Below, piece by piece: positions 1-8,539 of a DNA stretch of 64,000 nucleotides. Each line of letters begins with the position of its first letter. The stretch's first letter is position 1. Below the pieces are notes generated by a model. The model searched no databases. It had not been told where the DNA came from and worked only from the letters and a program-made list of their open reading frames with translations. This DNA comes from JARFVT01 sp036677425 (GTDB lineage Bacteria > Pseudomonadota > Alphaproteobacteria > UBA8366 > Aestuariispiraceae). The translations under genes were made by a program, and so were the position numbers. The stretch spans positions 1,426,001 to 1,490,000 of the forward strand of contig JARFVT010000013.1 in the NCBI GenBank assembly GCA_036677425.1, in the 5' to 3' direction.

Positions 1-140
1 TGCGTTTGATCATTTTGGCGTTGGTACATATGTGATATTTCTTGACGAAACCTTCTTATATATTGCACTAAACTTGAAATTTCTGATTTTAATTTTTCAT
101 CAGAATTATATTTTTTTTTAGAAACCATGAAGTTTTCCAT
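1..140 (-). CDS. Partial CheZ-like protein, N-terminal end only
   Basis: About 46 codons are inside the window; the gene runs off the left edge. Two in-frame ATGs are possible, at 140 and 128. The visible protein is a charged, helical stretch (LKSEISSLVQYIRRFRQEI) that I find similar in character to the N-terminus of alphaproteobacterial CheZ-type chemotaxis phosphatases, which begin with such a helix. That assignment is by memory and weak. It lies 57 nt downstream of the DEAD-box helicase on the same strand, so the two may be co-transcribed. No catalytic region is visible. Confidence 0.5.
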   Translation of the reverse strand, partial: MENFMVSKKKYNSDEKLKSEISSLVQYIRRFRQEISHMYQRQNDQT

Positions 141-197
141 TAAATTGTTATGAATTTTAATTACAGGAAATTTATATATTTATCATAACACCATATT

Positions 198-1514
198 TTA
201 TTTACTGCCATTCGATAGAAAGCCAGGAACCATATTTGTTTCACCAAACGGAATATTTACATCTTCCATTTCACCAATTCGATTGGTAGAGTTCTTGTTT
301 TTTCTGCCGTTCGTATTATATTTTTTATGATTACTTGAATTATTATTACTTTTATCATCATTAGCGTTATTTTTATCCTTACTTGCATTTACCTTTAAAT
401 CCATATTAAGGATTGGTATTTTTTTACTTATAATTTTTTCAATCGCAATAATATTTTTTGCATCATATTTAGTCGCAATTGTATAGGCAATTCCACTACG
501 CCCTGCGCGCCCAGTGCGACCAATACGATGAACATAATCTTCCGCATGCATCGGCACATCGTAATTAAACACATGACCAACCGCCTTAATATCAAGCCCG
601 CGTGCTGCCACATCAGAACAAACCAATATTTTTATTTCGTTCTTTTTGAAGCTATCCAAACATTTCATTCGGCTATATTGATCCATATCGCCATGCAATG
701 CAGCAACGGAAGGATCATTTTGTTGCAAGCTTTTATAAAGTGATGCCACATCTCGTTTACGATTACAGAATATTAAACAGCTTTCTATGGTTTTATCTTT
801 TAACCATATATCAAGAATCTGGCGTTTTTTACGACTGTCAACCACAACCAATCCTTGTTTGACGGTATCAGCGGTTGACGATGGCGCATCAACGGTTATT
901 TCTTTTGGGTTTGATAAAAATTTATCGGCAAGTTTACGTATTTCTTTAGGCATAGTAGCAGAGAACATAACCGTTTGCCGCATTGGTGATGTTAATGATA
1001 AAATTTTCTCTACATCGGGGATAAAGCCCATATCAAGCATGCGGTCAGCTTCGTCAATAACAATTATTTTGGCATCTTTTAGAATAACTTTACCGCGTTC
1101 ACAATGATCAATCAATCGACCAGGTGTGGCAATTAGAACATCAACCCCACGATCAAGCTTGCTTTCCTGTTCACCAAAAGAAACACCGCCAATTAATAGC
1201 GCCATCGATAATTTATGATATTTACCATATATGGCAAAATTATCTGCTACTTGAGCTGCTAATTCCCTTGTTGGTTCTAAAATAATGGTTCGCGGCATTC
1301 GCGCCCGCGCCCGACCGTTGGATAAAATATCAATCAGTGGCAAGGTGAATGACGCAGTCTTACCAGTCCCCTTTTGTGCGCAACCAAGTATATCTCTATT
1401 CATAAAGACATATGGTATTGCTTTTTCCTGAATGGGTGTCGGCGTTTCATATCCTGCATCACTAATGGCACGAAGGGTTTCTTCCCCAAGCCCTAAATCG
1501 GCAAATTTCAACAC
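198..1514 (-). CDS. DEAD-box RNA helicase, RhlE-like
   Basis: ATP-dependent RNA helicase acting in the cytoplasm on structured RNA or ribosome assembly. All motifs are in order: Q motif (YETPTPIQ, about residue 22), motif I, PTRELAAQV, TPGRLIDH, DEAD (VIDEADRMLD), SAT (FSATMP), the helicase C core (HGDMDQ, DVAARGLD) and HRIGRTGRAGR. The tail after about residue 370 is Asn/Lys-rich and disordered, as in many RhlE-type enzymes. Length (438 aa) is normal. One oddity: motif I reads AQKGTGKT where AQTGTGKT is usual (Lys48). The gene begins at ATG 1514, and its upstream region (1515-1725) is shared with the divergent hydrolase gene. Confidence 0.93.
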   Translation of the reverse strand: MLKFADLGLGEETLRAISDAGYETPTPIQEKAIPYVFMNRDILGCAQKGTGKTASFTLPLIDILSNGRARARMPRTIILEPTRELAAQVADNFAIYGKYHKLSMALLIGGVSFGEQESKLDRGVDVLIATPGRLIDHCERGKVILKDAKIIVIDEADRMLDMGFIPDVEKILSLTSPMRQTVMFSATMPKEIRKLADKFLSNPKEITVDAPSSTADTVKQGLVVVDSRKKRQILDIWLKDKTIESCLIFCNRKRDVASLYKSLQQNDPSVAALHGDMDQYSRMKCLDSFKKNEIKILVCSDVAARGLDIKAVGHVFNYDVPMHAEDYVHRIGRTGRAGRSGIAYTIATKYDAKNIIAIEKIISKKIPILNMDLKVNASKDKNNANDDKSNNNSSNHKKYNTNGRKNKNSTNRIGEMEDVNIPFGETNMVPGFLSNGSK

Positions 1515-1725
1515 ATAGGCCTTTCCCAGCTATCAATCCTGATCATATTGACAAAACAACTCATAAATATTTGAAGGACGTGAATATTTGTGAATGATAG
1601 GCTTGAAAACCGTAGTGTCAATTACTTTGAAACTTATTATAACAGAAAACACTACCTGCGTTGCAAATTAGCAACAATATATATAGACTAGCCTAAAATA
1701 TAGAACAAATTAATGGTGTAGAAAA

Positions 1726-2268
1726 ATGCTTATAGAACGCGACAATTGTTTATTATTGATAGTTGATATTCAAACGGCTTTCATAAAGGCGATCGATAAT
1801 ATTAACAAGGTAATTAGCAATAATATTATATTATTAAAAACCGCAGAAAAGTTAAACCTGCCCATTGTAATATCAGAACAATACCCAAAAGGTCTTGGCA
1901 ATACGGTTGATGATTTAATTCCCTATGCCAAATCTGCAAAAATTTTAGAAAAAATATATTTTAACTGTAGTAAAGACAAAAATATAGCCGCATATATTAA
2001 AAATTTACAAAAAAAACAAATAATTATATCTGGTATTGAAGCCCATATATGCGTATTGCAAAGCGCATTGGGATTCAAACAAAGCGGATTTGATGTATTT
2101 GTTGTTGCCGATGCTTGCGCCAGTCGTGATGATAAGAATGCGGAGCTTGCCTATGCGCGGTTACGCCAAGCGGGCGTAAATATTGTTAGCACCGAAATGG
2201 TTGTTTTTGAATTGCTTGAAATTGCGGGCAATGATGAGTTTAGGCAAATATCAAAATTAATAAAATAA
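1726..2268 (+). CDS. Isochorismatase-family cysteine hydrolase
   Basis: A 180-aa single-domain hydrolase of the isochorismatase/nicotinamidase superfamily. The expected catalytic triad is visible: Asp14 in LLIVDIQ, Lys76 in LEKIYFNC and Cys109 in ISGIEAHICV. The family includes nicotinamidases, YcaC-like proteins and others of unknown substrate; the lack of the nicotinamidase metal-site residues favours the YcaC-like branch, so substrate is not assigned. It is followed after 15 nt by an alpha/beta hydrolase on the same strand, probably one transcript. The start at ATG 1726 is preceded by a purine-rich stretch but no strong Shine-Dalgarno. Confidence 0.85.
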   Translation: MLIERDNCLLLIVDIQTAFIKAIDNINKVISNNIILLKTAEKLNLPIVISEQYPKGLGNTVDDLIPYAKSAKILEKIYFNCSKDKNIAAYIKNLQKKQIIISGIEAHICVLQSALGFKQSGFDVFVVADACASRDDKNAELAYARLRQAGVNIVSTEMVVFELLEIAGNDEFRQISKLIK

Positions 2269-2283
2269 ATAAAAGTTAATAAA

Positions 2284-2979
2284 ATGGCGATAAATGATCT
2301 TATTTTAATTCCAGGCCTGTTATGCGACAAAAGATTATGGCAACATCAATTGGATGGTTTAGGCGATATAGTCGATATAACCATTGGTGAAACACGGCTT
2401 GACGAGACCATTAATTCAATGGCTGCAAGAATATTAGAAGACGCACCCGACAAATTCGCCTTGGCAGGATTATCGATGGGTGGCTATATCGCCCAAGAAA
2501 TAATGCGACAAGCACCAGAGCGAGTAGAGAAATTGGCGTTATTAAACACATCGGCAATCGCCGATAATGCGGCACAAATAAAAAGACGTAAATGCCTTAT
2601 CCAGCTTGTTAAAATGGGTAAATTTAAGGGTGTAACGCCAAGGCTTCTACCGATGCTTATCCATCATGATGCGTTGAAAGACGAATATATAACATCAACC
2701 ATAACAGATATGGCGGAAAATATTGGGCAAAATACTTTTATAAATCAACAAAAAGCTATTTTAGATCGCATTGATAGCCGTGATGACCTTAAAAATATAA
2801 ATATTGATACATTGATAATATGTGGTCGCCAAGATGAAATAACCCCCGTTGAAATAATGCAGGAAATTGATAATAATATCAAAAAATCAAATTTCCATAT
2901 CATTGAAAATTGTGGTCATTTATCACCATTAGAAAAGCCTGAAACGGTAACCGACCTTATGCGCGATTGGTTAAAATAA
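2284..2979 (+). CDS. Alpha/beta hydrolase
   Basis: A 231-aa alpha/beta-hydrolase fold enzyme. The nucleophile elbow is GLSMGG (Ser64), the acid is likely the Asp of ICGRQDEITP, and the catalytic His is in NCGHLSPLEKP near the C-terminus. The compact cap and overall look resemble small esterase or BioH/MenH-like hydrolases, but nothing here fixes the substrate. It sits 15 nt behind the isochorismatase-family gene, and the two may act on the same small-molecule pathway; that is inference from spacing only. A region of about 120 nt without genes follows before the murein enzymes. Confidence 0.85.
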   Translation: MAINDLILIPGLLCDKRLWQHQLDGLGDIVDITIGETRLDETINSMAARILEDAPDKFALAGLSMGGYIAQEIMRQAPERVEKLALLNTSAIADNAAQIKRRKCLIQLVKMGKFKGVTPRLLPMLIHHDALKDEYITSTITDMAENIGQNTFINQQKAILDRIDSRDDLKNINIDTLIICGRQDEITPVEIMQEIDNNIKKSNFHIIENCGHLSPLEKPETVTDLMRDWLK

Positions 2980-3100
2980 AATATTAACTAACGTTAATTT
3001 TATGCTAATAAGATATAATTGATAATATTATTCATTAATGCTAGTTTTTATTACTGCTAGTTTTTATGACTAATGGAATAATTATTAAAAAGTAATTTAT

Positions 3101-4354
3101 ATGACATTATTATATATCAAAAAAGAATTTAATTTTGCGCTAACGGCTTTTATTGCCGCCATAGTCATGACTACCATAATTTTTGGCATGGTTAATTTTG
3201 CAAATGCATCAAATGACGATTTCAACCAATGGCTTGTCGGCTTTAAAGACCAAGCATTAAAACAAGGCATTTCACAAAAAACCCTTGATATGGCATTTAA
3301 AAATGTCAGACCATTGACGAAGGTGATTGGTTATGACCGCAATCAGCCAGAATTCAATCGAACTTTTTGGACATATTTAAATAATGGCGTATCAAAGGCC
3401 AGAATTACCCGTGGTAGAAAACTTTTACTAAAACATAAAAAGCTTTTTGCAAAAATATATAAAAAATATGGCGTGCAGCCGCGATTCCTAGTGGCATTTT
3501 GGGGTATGGAAACTAATTTTGGCGATTATACAGGCGGCATGCCAGTTATCGCATCATTGGCAACCTTGGCATATGATCAACGCCGACGTGATTTCTTTTC
3601 AAAAGAATTAATCCATGCATTACATATTTTGGACGAAAATCATATCAATTTAAAAGATATGCAAGGGTCATGGGCTGGTGCAATGGGGCAAACTCAATTT
3701 ATGCCGTCAACCTTTGTCAATTATGCGGTTGATGGCGATGGTGATGGTAAAAAAGATATTTGGAATAGCCTTGAAGATATATTTGCCTCATCAGCCAATT
3801 ATTTATCTGAAATTGGCTGGGATGGGGGTAAAACATGGGGACGAGAAGTAAAATTACCATCTGGTTTTGACTTGGAATTAATCGGTAATAATATAAAAAA
3901 ATCACTTTCATATTGGCAAAAAATTGGTGTAAGTCGGGCAAATGGTAATGACTTACCGAATGTTGATATTTCAGGATCAATAATATTACCCGCTGGTCAT
4001 AAGGGACCTGCATTTATGATATATGACAATTATAACGCAATTATGATATGGAATAGATCGCATAGCTATGCCCTAAGCGTTGGTCATTTATCTGATAGAT
4101 TAAATGGTAAAGGCGCATTAATCGCGAAAAAACCAATTGGTGAAAAACCAATCAGCCGCATTAAAATAATTGATATGCAAACCAGCCTTAATATATTAGG
4201 GTTTAATCTAGGCAAAGCCGATGGCGTAGTCGGCATGATGACCAGCGAAGCAATTCGTAACTTTCAACGCATTTATGATTTACCCGCCGATGGTTATCCA
4301 ACCATTGATTTAATTAATAGTATAATTAGTCGTGCCAAAGATAATAAAAAATGA
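3101..4354 (+). CDS. mltB: Lytic murein transglycosylase, MltB family
   Basis: Periplasmic enzyme that cleaves peptidoglycan glycan strands to 1,6-anhydro products. An N-terminal hydrophobic segment (about residues 13-36, ending ANA) is a signal peptide. The SLT_2 domain shows the catalytic glutamate region FWGMETNFGDYTGG and the family block GSWAGAMGQTQFMPSTF, followed by DGDGDGKKDIWN. A C-terminal peptidoglycan-binding domain (about residues 350-410, LNILGFNLGKADGVVG) is present, which the classical lipoprotein MltB lacks but many alphaproteobacterial members carry. No lipobox is seen. The stop overlaps the start of the rlpA-like gene (ATGA), implying translational coupling. Confidence 0.92.
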   Translation: MTLLYIKKEFNFALTAFIAAIVMTTIIFGMVNFANASNDDFNQWLVGFKDQALKQGISQKTLDMAFKNVRPLTKVIGYDRNQPEFNRTFWTYLNNGVSKARITRGRKLLLKHKKLFAKIYKKYGVQPRFLVAFWGMETNFGDYTGGMPVIASLATLAYDQRRRDFFSKELIHALHILDENHINLKDMQGSWAGAMGQTQFMPSTFVNYAVDGDGDGKKDIWNSLEDIFASSANYLSEIGWDGGKTWGREVKLPSGFDLELIGNNIKKSLSYWQKIGVSRANGNDLPNVDISGSIILPAGHKGPAFMIYDNYNAIMIWNRSHSYALSVGHLSDRLNGKGALIAKKPIGEKPISRIKIIDMQTSLNILGFNLGKADGVVGMMTSEAIRNFQRIYDLPADGYPTIDLINSIISRAKDNKK

Positions 4355-5403
4355 TAAATGAAATTTTATACAAATATAGAGCCAATAAGGTTAATTTGCT
4401 ATTCAGATTACTAGCAATAACTCTTATATCTGGCTTTTTATTGTCTGGATGTGCTGAGATGCAATTCCTAAGCGAAGCCGCAAAACGCACAGCCTCAAAT
4501 AATAATATTTCTGATTTAATAAAAGAAAATGGTACACATTATAAAATTGGTAATGCCTATAAAATAAAAGGAAAATGGTATTACCCACGTGTGGATTATC
4601 AATATGTTGAAACAGGTGTTGCATCTTGGTATGGACCAAATTTTCATGGCAAAAAAACTGCTAATGGTGCAATTTTTGATATGAATAAAGTATCTGCCGC
4701 CCATAAAACATTACCGTTACCGTCAATGGTAATGGTAACTAATTTAGATAATGGTCGTAGATTAAAAATAAAGGTTAATGATCGCGGCCCATATGCCCAT
4801 AATCGTATTATTGATTTATCAAAACATGCTGCCGAACTTTTAGGCTTCATTCGCCAAGGAACTGCATTAGTAAAGGTCGAGCTATTAGAAGCGGAAAGCA
4901 GGGCGTTGGCCAATTTAATGCAAAATCCCAACAAAAAAAGTAATTTTATAACAAAGAATCAGCCTCCCCCTCCTAAATCTGCGCCTACAGTTGATGTGGT
5001 TAATGCAGAAATATTGCCGCCACCAACAGGGGTTACGCAGTCGCAACCAACATCAAAAAATCATGTTGTTAATTTAACTAAAAGCCCAACTAATAATGAT
5101 ATTAGCCGCCAAATAGTAGTAAAGAACCTATCTTCAGATAATGAATATCAAATAATTAAGCTTGATAAGCCTATACCAAAAATATTCATACAAGCAGGGG
5201 CATTTTCAAAATATCAAAATGCTGCCAAGACAAAAGCATTGTTATCAAAAATTGCAAATACGCATATTGAACAAATTAATAAAGGCGACATTCCATTATT
5301 TCGTGTGCGACTTGGGCCCATTAATGAAGTCGCCCAAGCCGATAAATTATTAATTGAAGTAAATAATTCTGGCTATCATGATGCACAGATTGTCATTGAT
5401 TAG
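4351..5403 (+). CDS. rlpA: RlpA-like lytic transglycosylase lipoprotein with SPOR domain
   Basis: Outer-membrane lipoprotein that cuts denuded glycan strands at the septum. The signal peptide ends in the lipobox LLSGC (about residues 29-33). The double-psi beta-barrel spans about residues 85-165 and contains GVASWYGPNFHGKKTANG, KTLPLPS and VNDRGPYAHNRIIDLS, including the conserved Asp and His. A Pro/Asn-rich linker leads to a C-terminal SPOR domain (IFIQAGAFSKYQNA, about residues 275-350), which binds septal peptidoglycan. It overlaps mltB by 4 nt, so the two glycan-cleaving enzymes are made together. Length is typical. Confidence 0.93.
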   Translation: MINEILYKYRANKVNLLFRLLAITLISGFLLSGCAEMQFLSEAAKRTASNNNISDLIKENGTHYKIGNAYKIKGKWYYPRVDYQYVETGVASWYGPNFHGKKTANGAIFDMNKVSAAHKTLPLPSMVMVTNLDNGRRLKIKVNDRGPYAHNRIIDLSKHAAELLGFIRQGTALVKVELLEAESRALANLMQNPNKKSNFITKNQPPPPKSAPTVDVVNAEILPPPTGVTQSQPTSKNHVVNLTKSPTNNDISRQIVVKNLSSDNEYQIIKLDKPIPKIFIQAGAFSKYQNAAKTKALLSKIANTHIEQINKGDIPLFRVRLGPINEVAQADKLLIEVNNSGYHDAQIVID

Positions 5404-5511
5404 AATATTTTATTTTACCATTATTTTTATAAATTTTAAGTTTATTTATATGCAAAATATACTTAAACATAGCTATCAAAATCAACCAAGCCATAAATAG
5501 AGATGTAATAG

Positions 5512-6702
5512 ATGAATAACCCTATTAAATTAATACAAAAAACATTCAATATTACCACTGATATAATAATATCAGTGGTCAAAATTATTTTGTCAATTTA
5601 TGTAATATTGTCAATCATTACTATAAGCGCATATGCAAATAGTACCAAAGCCAAACAGGCCATTTTATTAGATTTCAATACGGGTCATATATTGATGGAA
5701 AAGGCCGCAGACACACGTATGTACCCCGCATCCATGACAAAAATGATGACCGCATTCATGTTATTTGATCGATTAAAAAATGGCAGTCTATCATTAGATG
5801 ACAGCTTTAGCGTTAGCAAGAAAGCTTGGCGTAAGGGCGGTTCAAAAATGTTTGTTGAAATTGGCAAACAAGTAAAAGTTGAAGATTTATTGCGCGGCAT
5901 AATCATACAATCTGGCAATGATGCAACCATTGTCGTTGCGGAGGGGATTTCAGGCAGTGAAGAGAATTTTGCCATTGAGATGACCAAAAAAGCCCGTGAA
6001 TTAGGAATGCTTAACACCCAATTTAAAAATGCCAGCGGCTGGCCAGATGATGAGCATTACACCACTGCCCGCGATTTATCCATTCTTGCCACAGCGATAA
6101 TTCGCGACCATCCAGAATATTATCATATTTATAGTGAAAAATCATTTAAATATAGCGGTATAGACCAACCAAATAGAAACCCATTACTTTATGCCAATAT
6201 TGGCGCAGATGGGCTTAAAACTGGTCATACGGAGGCCTCAGGATACGGTTTAACCGCATCAGCCATCAATGGTGATAGGCGTTTAATTTTAGTGTTAAAT
6301 GGCATGGAAAGCAAACGCGATCGCACCACAGAATCAAAAAGGATAATGACTTGGGGGGTTAAGGAATGGAATAGCTATAGCCTATTTCAAGCTGGCGAAA
6401 ATATTGTTAAAAATAAAGTTTGGCTTGGCAGTGATGCCAGCGTAGATTTAATCACCCGTGACGATGTCGCTGTAACCATGTTGCGCAAAAATCGTCGCAG
6501 CCTTAAGGTTACCGTTCGATATATAGAACCTATAGCTGCACCAATAAAATCTGGTCAAGAATTAGGCCATTTAACAATCGAAGCACCAGATATGAAAAGT
6601 TTGATAATACCGCTTTTTGCCGCAAATGACGTGGCAAAAATTGGAATATTGGGACGCATTAAGGCATCGATTAATTATCTTCTTTGGGGCGGTAGCCATT
6701 AA
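5512..6702 (+). CDS. D-alanyl-D-alanine carboxypeptidase (low-mass PBP, PBP5/6 type)
   Basis: Periplasmic enzyme that removes the terminal D-Ala from peptidoglycan stem peptides. Penicillin-binding motifs are intact: SMTK (Ser74, Lys77), SGN at 134-136 and KTG in DGLKTGHTE. A C-terminal PBP5_C domain follows (about residues 290-375). The N-terminus is long, about 42 residues to the likely signal cleavage after AYA, with a hydrophobic run from residue 19. Codons 15-23 contain a perfect 11-bp inverted repeat (listed separately). The gene sits between the murein hydrolases and tmk; this dac-tmk-holB order is common in Alphaproteobacteria. Confidence 0.93.
   Translation: MNNPIKLIQKTFNITTDIIISVVKIILSIYVILSIITISAYANSTKAKQAILLDFNTGHILMEKAADTRMYPASMTKMMTAFMLFDRLKNGSLSLDDSFSVSKKAWRKGGSKMFVEIGKQVKVEDLLRGIIIQSGNDATIVVAEGISGSEENFAIEMTKKARELGMLNTQFKNASGWPDDEHYTTARDLSILATAIIRDHPEYYHIYSEKSFKYSGIDQPNRNPLLYANIGADGLKTGHTEASGYGLTASAINGDRRLILVLNGMESKRDRTTESKRIMTWGVKEWNSYSLFQAGENIVKNKVWLGSDASVDLITRDDVAVTMLRKNRRSLKVTVRYIEPIAAPIKSGQELGHLTIEAPDMKSLIIPLFAANDVAKIGILGRIKASINYLLWGGSH
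5554..5579. promoter_or_regulatory. Perfect hairpin inside the signal-peptide codons of the carboxypeptidase
   Basis: ACCACTGATAT and ATATCAGTGGT form an 11-bp perfect inverted repeat around the loop AATA. It covers coding nucleotides 43-68 of the gene at 5512. No T-run follows, so it is not a standard terminator. In mRNA it would be a stable structure just downstream of the start codon in otherwise AT-rich sequence. Function unknown. Confidence 0.5.
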
Positions 6703-6708
6703 TATACA

Positions 6709-7359
6709 ATGTATGAATTTAATATTAAATCATTAAAAAATGCAAAATTCATCACATTTGAAGGTGGCGAAGGCAGCGGCAAAAGCACACAAATAAAATT
6801 ACTGGCTAAATGGTTAGAAAATAACAATATTAAGGTTATAGTTACCAGAGAGCCAGGCGGCAGTAAAAGTGCCGAAGAATTACGTCAAATTTTATTAACT
6901 GGCGATATTGATAAATGGGATGGTATTAGCGAGCTATTATTACTTTATGCTGGTCGTCATGATCATGTTGAACGCCTAATCAAGCCAGCCCTTGCCAGTG
7001 GCACATGGGTTCTATGCGATAGATTTTCCGACTCAACCATGGCTTATCAAGGTTACGGTCATCAATTAGGTCCTGAAATTATAAATGCCGTTGATAAAAT
7101 TGCATTGGGTGATTTTACGCCTGATTTAAGCTTATTTTTGGATATTCCAGTTGAAATTGGCCTTAAACGCGCCATTGATAGACATGGTAGTGAGATACGT
7201 TATGAAACAATGGATATTGGCTTTCATAATAAATTACGCGCAGGATATATGAAAATTGCCGATAATAATAAATCCCGCTGTATTATTATCGATGCCAATA
7301 AAACAATCGAAGAAATTGAGAATAATATTAAAACTATAATTATTGATAAATTTACATAA
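6709..7359 (+). CDS. tmk: Thymidylate kinase
   Basis: Phosphorylates dTMP to dTDP with ATP in the cytoplasm. The P-loop is FEGGEGSGKSTQ (about residues 18-29), followed by the DR(Y/F/E)-type motif TREPGG, DRFSDSTMAYQGYG and the lid-region Arg cluster (KRAIDRHGSEIRYE). Length 216 aa is normal; the first ten residues precede the usual start of the domain, and no better internal start is seen. It is 6 nt behind the carboxypeptidase gene and 17 nt before holB, the standard tmk-holB pair. Confidence 0.95.
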   Translation: MYEFNIKSLKNAKFITFEGGEGSGKSTQIKLLAKWLENNNIKVIVTREPGGSKSAEELRQILLTGDIDKWDGISELLLLYAGRHDHVERLIKPALASGTWVLCDRFSDSTMAYQGYGHQLGPEIINAVDKIALGDFTPDLSLFLDIPVEIGLKRAIDRHGSEIRYETMDIGFHNKLRAGYMKIADNNKSRCIIIDANKTIEEIENNIKTIIIDKFT

Positions 7360-7376
7360 TCAAATGATTAGGCCAT

Positions 7377-8516
7377 ATGGATAAAATAACCCCGCGCAAC
7401 AATCAAATATTAATTGGTCATGATACAGCACAGCATATTTTGCTTGACGCATGGCAATCTGAAAAACTGCACCATGCTTGGTTGATAACGGGTGCTTATG
7501 GTATTGGCAAGGCAACGCTTGCATGGCGATTTGCACGTTTTATCATGAATGGTGGTAATGATGATGGTAATTTATTTGGCAATGAACCAAATAGCATGGA
7601 GATCGTCGCCGATAATAAAATTTCCCACCGCATGGCAGCGGGCGGACATCCAGATTTTTTATGTCTTGAAAAAGGCATGTTTAATAAGGCCAATAAGAAA
7701 ATTGCCGAAAATGATATTCCGGTGGCAATAATTAGGGATGCGTTAAATTTAATTCGCCTAACCCCAGCCGAAGTTAAATGGCGAGTTATTATTATTGATG
7801 CGGTCGATGATTTAAATAGAAATGCGGCCAATGCCTTGTTAAAATCATTAGAAGAGCCACCGAAAAACACTATATTTTTATTGATATCACATGCAGTTGA
7901 TAAATTATTACCAACGATAAAATCACGATGCAGGCGACTTAACCTACAAATATTAGATGACGATATTATAATAAAAATTCTACAAGAAAACCATCCAGAA
8001 ATAAGCATAGAACAAGCATCATTATTAGCCAAAATATCCGATGGCAGTATTGGTAAATCAATTAGATTATTAGATGCAGGCGGCATTGAATTATATGGCG
8101 ATATAATATCGATAATGCAAAATTCTGGCAATATGGATATTGAAAAATTACATAAATTTGCCAGCAGTTTCGCGAAAAAATATGCCAGCGATAAATTTAA
8201 TATATTTCGTGAAATCATTGACTGGTGGTTAAAGCGAGTAATTAAAATAATTGCAATTGACGATGACGCTGCCATTCTTCCAGTCAAAAATAATAATGGT
8301 GATCAAAAAATCTCAAATTTATTAACAATGGAACAATCATTAATAAATGATTTAAAAATGCGCGGCAATCTTGCGCTATGGTTAGAGTTATGGGAAAATA
8401 TGACTAATTTACTGGCGCAGACCGATGCGCCTTATACTCTGGATAAAAAACAAGTAATAATCAGTGCCTTTATGACATTCAACGCCGCAATGGCACGAAT
8501 TAATATGGCAAAATAA
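7377..8516 (+). CDS. holB: DNA polymerase III delta-prime subunit
   Basis: Clamp-loader subunit for the replicative polymerase. The AAA+ domain begins with HHAWLITGAYGIGKATLAWR, with the alphaproteobacterial GIGKATLA form of the P-loop, then VIIIDAVDDLNRNAANALLK (Walker B region), LLKSLEEPP and the sensor-1 Ser-Arg-Cys of IKSRCRRL. An insertion of about 30 residues separates strands after the P-loop, as in other alphaproteobacterial HolB proteins. It lies between tmk and metG, and the whole tmk-holB-metG-tatD-MBL string has short gaps (17, 23, 2 and 9 nt), consistent with one operon. Confidence 0.93.
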   Translation: MDKITPRNNQILIGHDTAQHILLDAWQSEKLHHAWLITGAYGIGKATLAWRFARFIMNGGNDDGNLFGNEPNSMEIVADNKISHRMAAGGHPDFLCLEKGMFNKANKKIAENDIPVAIIRDALNLIRLTPAEVKWRVIIIDAVDDLNRNAANALLKSLEEPPKNTIFLLISHAVDKLLPTIKSRCRRLNLQILDDDIIIKILQENHPEISIEQASLLAKISDGSIGKSIRLLDAGGIELYGDIISIMQNSGNMDIEKLHKFASSFAKKYASDKFNIFREIIDWWLKRVIKIIAIDDDAAILPVKNNNGDQKISNLLTMEQSLINDLKMRGNLALWLELWENMTNLLAQTDAPYTLDKKQVIISAFMTFNAAMARINMAK

Positions 8517-8539
8517 ATATTTAAGGAAAACTGTCAATC

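Noticed and set aside
2..118. Short plus-strand frame at the left edge
   Set aside because: It ends in Phe/Ile-rich low-complexity sequence and overlaps the better minus-strand CheZ-like frame.
2981..2996. Short inverted repeat ATTAAC/GTTAAT after the alpha/beta hydrolase
   Set aside because: A 6-bp stem in A-T-rich sequence without a T-run is expected by chance.
7496..8287. Long minus-strand frame opposite holB
   Set aside because: Mirror frame of holB with no family signature; holB is clearly the real gene.
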